From Artemia franciscana (taxonomy: Eukaryota > Arthropoda > Branchiopoda > Anostraca > Artemiidae): DNA of 64,000 nucleotides. Below, in pieces: positions 12,567-22,159 of the stretch; position 1 is the first letter of the stretch, and each line of letters opens with the position of its first letter. A model generated the notes under the pieces. The model ran no database searches and was not told the DNA's origin. It saw nothing but the letters and a program-made list of their open reading frames with translations. The position numbers and the translations under genes were made by a program. The DNA lies in assembly GCF_032884065.1 (NCBI RefSeq), contig NC_088881.1, positions 10,575,147 through 10,639,146 on the forward strand. The letters are read 5' to 3'.

Positions 12567-13323
12567 CAACATTTTCTTCTATTGCATATGCAGATGGCGT
12601 TCTTCTTGTTGCCCGGACTCGCCGTGGATTGCTTTCTAATTTTACTATATTAACCAATGAACTATCTAAGATTGGACTGTCAGTTAATGCGTCTAAATGC
12701 GAGTTTATTTGTTTTAATAACCCTTATGCGGTCGCTCCATTCGTTACTGGGACTGCAGTTCTACCATGTTCTTCTTTAGTTAGTTGTCTTGGTCTGTGTT
12801 TCGGCCCAACACTTTCCACTACCTGTTCATCCCTTGTGAATCAAGCCGTGAAAAACCTACGCGTCGCTTACGGAAAAATATCCCCAAACAAAAGCCGTTA
12901 CAACCGCAACGGTTTGTGCATGATTTATAACGCTTATTGCGCCCCTGTGGTTTTGCTTTTATTAGGCATGGCTCATCTGTTTCGTAAGAAACATCGACAT
13001 ACTCTACGTACGACTTATTTCAGATATTGCAAATTCCTCCTCCGGCTTCCTAGATCGCACCGAAACAAAAAAATAATTGCTCGATTTGATTTAATTGATG
13101 TGCCTTCTCGGATTCGGTCTTCCAGTGATGATTTATGTAAAAAGACTATCAACTTCATTCACGTTTATGACCCTCTGCAGCCTTTTTTCCATATTGATAC
13201 TGGTTAATTAGTCCATGTTGTCTTTTGTTAGTTTGAATTTTTTTTTTCTTCGCTGTTTATCGTTTTTGTTTTTGTTTATTTATAATTTTTTATACTTTTA
13301 CGGGTAATAAAGTTCATTCATTC
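12567..13323 (+). pseudogene. 5'-truncated non-LTR retrotransposon, RT C-terminal half
   Basis: The copy begins in the RT palm: the catalytic YADD motif reads YADG near 12584, followed by VLLVARTRRG, then a frame to 13207 (192 codons from 12629). That frame carries the typical region after motif C (LSKIGLSVNASKCEFICF) and the thumb-like C-terminus with FRYCKFLLRLP. A 3' UTR ends in GGGTAATAAAGTTCATTCATTCAT, a short (ATTC)n tail typical of non-LTR elements without poly(A). The Asp-to-Gly change at the catalytic site and the truncation make it inactive. It is related in protein sequence to the copies at 32146-33455 and 58353-62290, but diverged from both. Confidence 0.8.
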
Positions 13324-13394
13324 ATAGATGTAATCAGTAACAAGAGAAAAAATAACAGAGCAGCGAAATGTACACGGCAATAGAAATGCCGCTT

Positions 13395-13905
13395 AAGTTT
13401 TGAGCAGCAAGGAGCGCAAATTACTTGGACGCCTCACACGGCATCAAGTAAACTACGTACGGTTGACTCCCATTTGTCGCGATCTTGTGCCAGCTCTTCA
13501 GCAAACCGGAGCCAGCAGCTCCGCCAATGAGGTCGATGTCGTTTTTGGCAGTTGCCCACCAATTCTTCAATTGACCGCCAGGTCACCTGCGCCAATCTGG
13601 CAACGGGGCAGCTGGAAGCACTTGCTTTATGGTGTCGTCATTGGGTCTTCTAAGGACATAGCCAAGTCAATGCAGTCTTTGCTGTTTGACAATCGTGGCG
13701 GCGGGTTCAATTTTAGAGCAGTGGTGGCACACATCAACATTTGAGATTATGTCGGAGTATTGAATCTTCAGGATTTTCCGTAGACAGCGGCGGTCAAAGA
13801 TTTCTAAATCATGGAGATGAAGTGCCTTCAGTGGCCAAGTTTCGACTGCGTAGAAGAGGACAGTTCTAACAGCCGCTTTAGAGCCAAATGCCTTCCACAA
13901 ATTGT
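13395..13905 (-). pseudogene. Non-LTR RT C-terminal fragment (APE-type element)
   Basis: Read leftwards from 13900, the frame gives VLFYAVETWPLKA and LEIFDRRCLRKI, the well-known post-RT segment of a widespread APE-type non-LTR clade (usual form Y-G-ETWPL and F-RRCLR-I). It continues in another frame with LGYVLRRPNDD and GGQLKNWW down to about 13400. The piece is 5'-truncated and frame-broken. It resembles the same clade as the fragments at 34440-34590 and 48090-52335. Confidence 0.75.
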
Positions 13906-15223
13906 TCTTTGACCAACCTTTTATTATTGGTCAAGAATTGGCCAGAGACTAATATAGTCTGAGTGGTCGATTTTTCAATTCGTGTAGCTTTTTGTTCAAC
14001 TACAAATTCTCAGGTTTTTATTCGGCTGGTCATTGAAAACCATAAATATTGCTAGTACATTGAATTAATTGAAAACAACTCTGAAGGACATACTGAAGGG
14101 AGATATCTTACTTCTCTAAACTTTTTGTTAGATCAATATGTTGATGAGCAATACAAAATATGAATTTCCGCAATATACATGACTGTTGCATTCGGCAGCT
14201 ATTCAATATTAGAGTTATCAGGAATAATGAGAAATCTCTTTAGAGTTTTTGGTTAGAAGAGCAATCATAGAGATTATAATCTTCAAAATTGCGTCTATTG
14301 GCATGAATTGAAATGCATTTGTGTGATTTTTGCATGTGGGATTTCTAAGAAAGAGTTGAAAATTTAGAAACATGGCTAACATATTCAAGGGATAAAATTA
14401 CCTCTAACATCGAATAGGAAGGTCTTGGCATAATATGATTAGACATTGCAAAAATAATCACAAGATTAACACAACAATTGCAGAATTTTATCAACCATCT
14501 TATATCTGTAAGTATTGTACCCTGGAAACGTACAAATATTCATTAGCTGTTTTATTCGGTAATATTCGTTCATGACTGTTGACAAATTAATTAATTATTT
14601 TGATTTTTTGAATGACTTATACATAACCAGAATAGAAATACAGTTTGGATGTATTTATGTATGGGAACCAAAACTGGACCTTGAAATTGACAATGAACAT
14701 GTTGAAAAAAACATAGTTTTACCAATAGTTGATAATTGGAATTTGTCAACGAAATTTGTTTTCTCTAATAGGCTTAAAGAGAATTGACAACTTGGCTGAA
14801 GACAGAAAGAAATATAATAATACTAGGAAATAAATATAACAGATAAACAAAATAAAATTAATAGTAATAGTAGCCAATAAATACTAACTGAAAGCAAATC
14901 TGCTTTCATGAATGTACACTCATTTTTTTTCGAAGAAAATAAAACAAATTTTTATAATTACCTGGGCATACAATAATTCAACCAAATTAACTGAAAATAG
15001 TAGTTAAAACAATTTTTTTAACTAGAATTATAAAAGGTGGATAAAATTCATGTGTGTTCAAGGGCGTTGCAAAGACAACGTCAGAATCACTTCCGACATT
15101 AGAACTTTGCGATTAAAAACCCTCCTAAATATTGACAGTGTGCATGATTCTGTCTAAAATTCATGTCAACATTATGCCTTCATATTCCAAATAGCAATTA
15201 AAACCTTGTAATTTATTGGACAC
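13906..15223. other. Unrecognised stretch
   Basis: AT-rich sequence with no recognised gene. A 71-codon plus frame at 14572-14787 looks protein-like but matches nothing I know. Confidence 0.4.
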
Positions 15224-15718
15224 AACTAAAGCAGTGGCGCCATTTGGGGGGGGGGGGCAGGGGGGGGGCATGCCCCCCCCCCTGATTTCTGGAGGGGCCC
15301 AATTTCAACCACGTAATTCTTTGTTTATTCGTCCTTGTTCTACTTTTTTCTCTTTTTTTACCGTATTTCTACTGTGAATTATTACTAAATAGCAAATTCA
15401 AGATACTCGACGATTATTGCATTTCAAGAAAGTATCCTGTTTTTGCCGTTCTCCCTAATTAATTTATGGTCACCCTTTTGGCAGGGGTTTGTAAAGTCCT
15501 TTCTGGGCTCGGAGTACTTCTGTGACATTGAAGTCTCTCCAGTGATTAATGAATCCCGTCAGTCGGCACATTTATGTGTAGGCTAACATCTGGAAAAGAG
15601 GGTATCCAGACCAGGGTGTCATTCCAGTTTTGTATTTAGTTTCTCGTTACCCTTCATCAAATAAAGAACCGTGAAACAGTGTTGAGTTGTGTTCAAGTTC
15701 AAATCGGATTATTGAAAC

Positions 15719-15826
15719 ATGAGTTCATCCGGTGCGAGTGGTGCAAAAAAAAGGAAAATAAAAGCCCAAAGGAAAGAAGAAGAAATAAAGATGCAACGAC
15801 GATTGGCTTCGTTTTTCAAACCGACT
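15719..15826 (+). CDS. hAT transposase-like gene, exon 1
   Basis: There are 36 codons from ATG at 15719 to a GTAAGT donor after 15826. The peptide starts MSSSGASGAKKRKIKAQRK, a serine-rich start plus a basic cluster likely to act as a nuclear localisation signal. It ends QRRLASFFKPT, the short SFF segment common at the N-terminus of TTF/ZMYM-type hAT proteins. The intron phase is 0 and matches exon 2 exactly. The start is chosen because it is the first ATG in the frame and the peptide matches family N-termini. Confidence 0.75.
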
Positions 15827-16119
15827 GTAAGTAAATCTACCACATTTTAAATTTTGTTTCGTCGACCAATCTTACTGAACGAACCAGAACAAGAGCTACG
15901 AGCTCATATGGCACTTGTTACGAGTAGGCAGTACAACAAAGGAGATGAGCCCGTCACAAACCACACCCGCCACCCCAAAAATGCGGTTCGGAGCTAGAAA
16001 TAGAATATGCAGTTTCACTCAAGTCGGTGCATTTCTGGCATCGCCTCGGATCATCTGGAGCAGATGACTGTTGTACCTTCCAAGTTTCAGCACAATAAAC
16101 CTATTCGTTTAATCCCTAG

Positions 16120-16925
16120 ACGTTCAAGTTTATTTATTTATTAATCGCACATACATGTATATATAAATGACATAGGCCCATGGGGAGACAAGCTCGAAAA
16201 ACTAGGCCTAGACAAAGATAAAATAAAAACACACTACAATACAAAGATAAACATGACGGCAAAGATACAATAACACAACAATAATATGAAAGTAGCAGCT
16301 AGCCCAGGATCATTCAATACTATTGAAGAAATTAAAAATTTTCATATTATTAAATATAAATTAATACTGGAAGATAGCTGAGAGGCCCATAATCACCCAG
16401 AGCAACGAACTATACAAAAACTTTGCCTTACTAAAAAGATACTTAATTAAAAATAATCCTGAACTAAATGAAATTTAAGTTTCCTTTTTATTAAATGAAT
16501 AGAGGAAAAATTATCAATAAGAGTCTTGTGAGCATCCCAGCACCGAGCTATTGACACAAACGGAGCGAATTTAGATCTCTCAGTATTATACTTGTCAATG
16601 TAGATATCCTTTTTTTGTCGAGTGTTATAATTATGTAAATCTTGTGATTGGGAGAACAAACTTTGATGGAGGTAATATGGCGGTAATTTCTTAATATCAT
16701 AATTGATTTTGAAAAGAATTGCTCCAAAAGCAAATTGTTGAGAGACTGGAAGTATATCTAGATAAGTATATAAAGATGCAGTAGAAGACTTATTTGGAAG
16801 TTCAATAGGTGGTGGAATAAAAAGTTTAAGGATTCTTAGGGCTTTATTTTGTAAAATCTGTATTGGTTTAATATGGCTTTTAAATGTAGATAAATATACT
16901 AGAGAACAATAATTAATTGTTCTAG
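16120..16925 (-). mobile_element. 5'-truncated CR1-like non-LTR fragment nested in the hAT intron
   Basis: Read leftwards from 16925, the frame gives RTINYCSLVYLSTF, IQILQNKALRIL, the YNTRQKKD block and a C-terminal KLKFHLVQDYF, the usual thumb region of CR1/Rex-like reverse transcriptases (frame 16447-17013). A 3' UTR follows, ending in a (TAAA)n tail at about 16127-16140. The 5' truncation falls near 16925. It is inserted into the tandem array, so it is younger than the array. Confidence 0.75.
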
Positions 16926-18080
16926 CCGGTACCTCCTTCCAGCTGCCCCTTTCGCGGCCGAATCTGGCTCGGACACTCGTGAACGGATCATCTAGAGCAT
17001 CTTGTCTCACCACTTATCAAGTTTCACTCGAATCTCAGCATTTTTCAATAAATCCCCCCCCCCTCCCCGACCGTGGTCGGATCTGGTTTGGACAGTAAAA
17101 TATGTCATCTAGGGCATATGCTTACTTTACGTTCCAAGTCTCATTTAAATCGCTGCACTCATTTGACCCATATGCGAGCCACACAATTTCCCGACCCCCC
17201 TACTGTGGCCGAACACGACTTGAAAAAATAAAAGTCACATATTTGACATCTCCGGTTCCCGTCCATCAAGTTCGACTGGAATCGGAGCGTACCCTATCCA
17301 ATCCCTCGACTACAAGTATTTCACGAGTTTCCCGGTGGGCGCCTCCACCCCCCCCCACAAATATCGGATCAGATCCAGACTTGACATGGAACATCTGAGA
17401 CGATATTTCTTTCCACTTGCCAAGTTTCATTGAAATCCGATCACCCGTTTAAAAGTTATGCATGCCACTAGTTTCCGGATTCCCATCCCTCCACTCCCCC
17501 CACGATGGTCGGATCTGGGAAACGACTAATCTCAAGTTAGTCTGTTCGAGTCCCTGATATGCCTGCCAAGTTTCATCGTCCTATTGCATCAGGAAGTACC
17601 GATCTCGCGGAATTGCCAGAAATCCGGACCCCCCCCCCCAAGTCCCCCACAGTGCCCGGATCCGGTCCAGTTATGTTAATGACGTATCTAGGACTTATGA
17701 CTCTTCTTCCGACCAAGTTTCACCCCGATCCCTCCAGTCTATAAGCGTTTCCCAATATTTCCAGTCCCCCCCTCTAACTCCCCCGAAAGTCACCGGATCC
17801 GGTCCGGATTTGAAGTGGGATGTCTGAGACACGAGGTCTAAATATCAAGTTTCATTAAGATCCGATTACCCGTTCAAAAGTTGCAAATACCTCAAGATTC
17901 CGGATTCCCCCTCCCTCCACTCCCCCCACGATGCTCGGATCGGGGAAGTGACTATTTCCAACTTAATCATTTGGGGTCCCTGATATGCCTGCCAAGTTTC
18001 ATCGTCCTAGCGTATGTGGAAGTGCCCAAACTAGCAAAACCTGGACAGACCGACGGACGGACAGAAATTGCGATCGCTAT

Positions 18081-18109
18081 ATGGCACTTGGCCGAAGGGC
18101 AAGTGCCAT
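18081..18109. repeat. Terminal hairpin of the ~145-bp array element
   Basis: ATGGCACTTG at 18081-18090 and CAAGTGCCAT at 18100-18109 are perfect 10-bp arms with a 9-nt loop, followed by an A run. A related hairpin ends the inverse copy at 30020-30039. Confidence 0.75.
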
Positions 18110-18323
18110 AAAAAAAGAATACTCAGCGACCTATTCTTTGATACTTCGAATAACTATCCCATCTGGATGAAACTTAATAATTTACAAGAGGACACATCCA
18201 AGTTGCAAATTTTGTCGAGTATTTAGTAAACTAGAAATATAACTATCGGTGAAGTACTGGTAAAAGAAGTAACTGGGACATCACTTTTAATTTGTTTTTA
18301 ATTAAAACTTGGTTACTCTGTAG

Positions 18324-19898
18324 GATAGTGATGCTGGGACGTCAAGGGACAACCCATCGGCAACCGAAGTTTTACCGACAAACGAGCAGACCCTGGACGT
18401 GAGACACATTTCTGAGGAGACAAACCTGCGCGAACCACAAACGGAGGAAATGGCTTCCAGAACGATCAGTACCGATTTGTCCGTGAACCCGTATGATAAC
18501 CTCTGCCAACCAGTTTTGACTGACTATCCCGCCACTACCATCGGGAATCGCACACGAAAATTTAACAGCTCCTATTTCTTGGCATACCCATGGCTCGAAT
18601 ATTCGAAAGAACAGGACTCGGTGTTCTGTTTCAATTGCCGACATTTCAGTGGATCCTCGCTAAGATCAGGCGAAAGGTATGGAGCTAGAGCATTCATTGA
18701 CGTAGGATTTAGAAAGTGGAAAGACATTTCTGAACTGATACGGCAGCACGAAAACAGCGACCGACACAAAGCATGTACCATTTCTTTGACTCAGTTTAAA
18801 GCTATTGAGACGGAGGCGGCTGAATCTGTTGCGTCATGCCTCTCCAAAGAACGCGAAAAGGAAATACTAGAGAATAGACAGTACGTAAAAGCTCTACTAA
18901 AAACTACAGCATTACTTGGACGGCAAGGTCTTGCGTTTCATGGCCATGATGAAGGGGAGTCTAGTGCCAATCAAGGGAATTTCGTAGAGACAGTACATCT
19001 TTTAACAGAAATCAACCCGGACTTGATGAAAAACTCTCGTAAGGCCTATGGCCATTACATGTCACACGAGTACCAAAACGACTACATTGAGGTCATAGGA
19101 GCTTGCACTTTAATCAGTGCAACAAAGAACGAACTGAGGAAAATGCGTGATGACGAGTATTTTCGTGTCCTATACGGCAAGTCTAAAGAGATGGCCATTA
19201 ATGTCGGAGCTGATCTGTCGGAAACAAGTGCTCTCTCTTCAGCCATACCTGTTAAATCAAAACGAGTTCAGAAGATATCCGGAAGACTAAGAGACTATTT
19301 GACGACAACAACAATTGGAAAGCACAATATTGACTCCGAAAGCACAACAACGGAAGACAAAATGCGGAGAGAGTTCTACGAGGTTTTGGACAGAGTGTTA
19401 AATGAGTTTGAAGAGCGTTTTTCTGTCCAGCTGCCAGTGCTAGAAGCCACACGTTGCCTTAACCCCAAATCCAAAGATTTTATGGACTCAGATTTACTTC
19501 TTGTGATCGCGACATACTTCGATCAGGCGGGAATCGATACTATGCAGCTGAAGTGTCAAGCTTTAATAGCTCGTGCATTTGTGTCGCAGCTTCCACAGAA
19601 ACCGGCAAACGCTTTAGATGTCTTCGAACGCCTCGGAGGATTGAAAGAAGCTTATTCTGAGCTTCTTAAGGTCGTCAGGGTAGTCCTCACACTCCCGCTC
19701 ACAACGTGCTCAAATGAACGTTTTTTCTCTGTGTTGACGTTTGTGAAGGACTACCTCCGGACAACGATGGAAAACGAGCGACTTTCGCATTTGCTGCTTA
19801 TATTCTCTGAGAAAGCTGCAGTGAAGGAGCTCAATTTTGAGAAGCTTGTCGACGACTTCGCAAAAATGAAGCAAAGGAGATATCCATTGCTGAAGTAA
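18324..19898 (+). CDS. hAT transposase-like gene, exon 2; catalytic core missing
   Basis: The exon follows a CTCTGTAG acceptor at 18323 and is open for 524 codons plus stop; spliced to exon 1 it gives about 560 residues. The first third holds a TTF-type zinc finger (YFLAYPWLEYSK, FCFNCRHFSG, GFRKWKD, QHENSDRH). Then comes RQGLAFHGHDE and the GNFVE-HLL segment, up to QNDYIEVIGACTLISATKNE. Here the family normally enters the catalytic DDE domain with its insertion, several hundred residues. Instead the protein jumps to LRKMRDDEYFRVLYGKS, a post-catalytic segment, and ends in a good hAT dimerisation domain (LTLPLTTCSNERFFSVL, RTTMENERLSHLLLI). The deletion kept the frame open. The product should bind DNA and dimerise but cannot transpose; it could act as a repressor of intact relatives. 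Confidence 0.85.
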   Translation, partial: DSDAGTSRDNPSATEVLPTNEQTLDVRHISEETNLREPQTEEMASRTISTDLSVNPYDNLCQPVLTDYPATTIGNRTRKFNSSYFLAYPWLEYSKEQDSVFCFNCRHFSGSSLRSGERYGARAFIDVGFRKWKDISELIRQHENSDRHKACTISLTQFKAIETEAAESVASCLSKEREKEILENRQYVKALLKTTALLGRQGLAFHGHDEGESSANQGNFVETVHLLTEINPDLMKNSRKAYGHYMSHEYQNDYIEVIGACTLISATKNELRKMRDDEYFRVLYGKSKEMAINVGADLSETSALSSAIPVKSKRVQKISGRLRDYLTTTTIGKHNIDSESTTTEDKMRREFYEVLDRVLNEFEERFSVQLPVLEATRCLNPKSKDFMDSDLLLVIATYFDQAGIDTMQLKCQALIARAFVSQLPQKPANALDVFERLGGLKEAYSELLKVVRVVLTLPLTTCSNERFFSVLTFVKDYLRTTMENERLSHLLLIFSEKAAVKELNFEKLVDDFAKMKQRRYPLLK

Positions 19899-20440
19899 CT
19901 GTACGTAAGTTTCTGATTTATACAGTAAATGTTCTATTTTGGTACTGTTTTTGGTCCCTAAATAAGCTGCAAAATGCGAACCCCAAAGGTAGTACGGTAC
20001 CTAAAGGCATGTTCGAAAATTTTAAAATTTTTAAGGCTGGATGGGGGCCCAAAATCGATTTTTGGCCCCCCCCCCTAAGGTTTTCTGAAATGGCGCCACT
20101 GAACTAAAGGTGATCAAACAGTATGATAGAATATTCATTTTTTCCAAAACCTGATGAGCTCAAAAGTCTAAAAATTTCTTACAATTGGAAAAAAAAAAAA
20201 AAAAAAAAATTAAAACTGAAGAAGACTTTATTTCCAAAAAAGTTTTCCAGAGAAAACTAAGGGCCATATTGAATCCTATAACTAGCAGACATAAAGCCAT
20301 TAAGTAAGCTAAAAATATTAATAATTCGATATTAACTTTGTTATGTTATATTCATGCTTTATAGAAGCATCTTATATTTACTGTCTATTTGCTGTCTCTA
20401 TTATATTTGTTGTCTCTTTATGTTTCAGTAAAGCACAAAT

Positions 20441-20507
20441 CGCTACATTGGAATGAAACTATCCTACCTCCAAATGTGCTACGAATCAAACTATCCTATG
20501 TCCAAAA
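20441..20507 (+). repeat. Left terminal inverted repeat
   Basis: The left TIR begins CGCTACATTGG and contains GAAACTATCCTACCTCCAAA and CAAACTATCCTATGTCCAAA, two versions of the same internal motif. It pairs with 24913-24979. Confidence 0.9.
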
Positions 20508-20867
20508 ATGGAAAAAATCGATTTTCAGTCTATCTAGTGCTAAATTGTGTGCTGAATCCAAATTTGCAGTCAGAATTGGCCCTACGCCACTAGAAAGGCT
20601 TTTTCTTTCTTATCTTATGTTGCAAATTTGCTTTTCTCACACCTTGAAACTATTCTATGTCCTTATTTGGACTTGGGCTAGTTTCAAGCAGTAAATTTTG
20701 ATGAGTTGCAGGACATAGGATAGTTTGTTTGGACTTAGGATATTGCCATTCTAAAGTATCGATACGTCTTTTTGGACATGGGATAGTTTGATGGCAACGT
20801 TTGCCTTCACCATCATCAATATTTATAGTAAAAATTTGCAATTATGAAGGAAGGGTGAAGTTGCAAA

Positions 20868-20919
20868 ATGAATAGAGGAAGAATGCTAATGGAACTAGCT
20901 AGAGAGAAGGCCAGGAAAG
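20868..20919 (+). pseudogene. DUF7869-like transposase gene, exon 1
   Basis: An ATG at 20868 opens MNRGRMLMELAREKARK and meets a donor (AAAG|GTAAGA) after 20919, phase 1. The acceptor TTTTTCCAG at 22159 continues in the same phase (K-G-S-A-V). The intron is 1,240 bp. The exon itself is undamaged, but the gene is broken downstream. Confidence 0.65.
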
Positions 20920-22159
20920 GTAAGAGAAAATTGCCTGATTCTTATTCTTGTCCCTTTTTTTGCCTTTTCAATGTTACTATAACATTAGACAGTAGACCAT
21001 TTAGGTATTGTGCTTTCCTTAGATATTGTGGATTTCTTCAGGTCCCCTCTGGCGACTCTGGCCAGTCACGTCAGCTCATTCCTAGGTAGATCAGTCAACC
21101 ACAAACCCTGATTTTTGGATACCCTATGCAAAACGTTGGATACCTGTTGGCACTCTAAACCTGACCTATCTCACTATGGGTGAAATCTGATTGGTTCATT
21201 TTTGAGCTTCAGTCACATCATCAATACTTTATTGGCAACAGATATCCACTGTTTGGCATAGGGTATCCAGCGTTAGGAATAGGCCAGCGTTTGGCATATG
21301 GTATCTATGCCAAATGCTGGGTATATCCAACGTTTTGCAAAGAGTATCCAAAAATCTGGGATTTGTGGCAGACTGGGGTAGAGTACCTAAATGTATGGTT
21401 GCTGCCATCCCTGAGCTATACCCACCACTGGCACTGTGCCCACTAGAACTGAGGGATTCAATTTTACAACATTATGATCTACTATTACAGTATTATCTGA
21501 CCTTTCCACTAATACTGATAAAGTCTTACTGGTCACACACCATCTCTTAGGTCAAACTTAACATCATCCCTTCTGCCTGTTCACTAGCTGTACAGTGGGG
21601 AATATGAAATGGTCGATGTGACTACTAAAATGTGCCGGACAACCTGTATTACTGGTGGACAGTGGCGTTAATAGGTTCAAATGAGCCATGATTGCTCGGA
21701 TGTTGTAAAAGAGAGTGAGATTGTTGCTTGTAGCTGTAAAAACTTCGGTCTAAATATTTTTTAGAGTAGGATTTATAGGTTTACAAGTCCATTAGTAGTT
21801 TACAAGTTTTCTAGACTTCCTGGATATAAGTCTTGTATACTTCCTGGATACTGCCCGTTTATTTTATAGAGTTTGGTAGCATTAAGTGAACTGAACTGAA
21901 TAGGCTGAATATTTGCAGCATATAAATAGTAAACATAAAGCCATACAGTATTGTCAACATCTGTGATTCAGTGACATTGGATTTTCTCTAAACATCTAAC
22001 GTGGCAACCTTTAAATCTGGCAACAATTTAAACAACATAAAAAGCTTATTTTATTTAACTCACTGTTGCTGCAGTTATCGGGGCTTCAACATAAGATTTG
22101 ACTACCCTAAAAAACAGTACTTATGTATGACATTGACGTAACAATTTCTTTTTTTCCAG

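Larger units (their letters stand above)
15890..18110. repeat. Degenerate ~145-bp tandem array inside the hAT intron
   Basis: The motif CCAAGTTTCATCGTCC-like recurs near 16096, 17019, 17142, 17419, 17567, 17716, 17848 and 17992, with spacing mostly 130-150 bp. CGGATCCGGTC-like blocks and C-runs lie between. The array is interrupted by a retroelement at about 16120-16925 and ends with GACAGACCGACGGACGGACA followed by the hairpin at 18081-18109. A second copy in inverse orientation lies at 30016-31900. Confidence 0.8.
15224..20109 (+). mobile_element. Complete hAT DNA transposon with 8-bp TSD
   Basis: The element proper is 15232-20101 (4,870 bp). Its ends are inverted: CAGTGGCGCCATTT at the left and its complement at the right, followed inward by G/C runs on both sides. 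The identical octamer AACTAAAG lies at 15224-15231 and 20102-20109, a perfect 8-bp target-site duplication as expected for hAT. CAGTG-type termini are usual for the superfamily. It carries a two-exon transposase-like gene (15719-15826 and 18324-19898) of the TTF-zinc-finger/dimerisation type. The 2.5-kb intron contains a degenerate tandem array and a nested retrotransposon fragment. The perfect TSD argues for relatively recent insertion. Confidence 0.93.
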
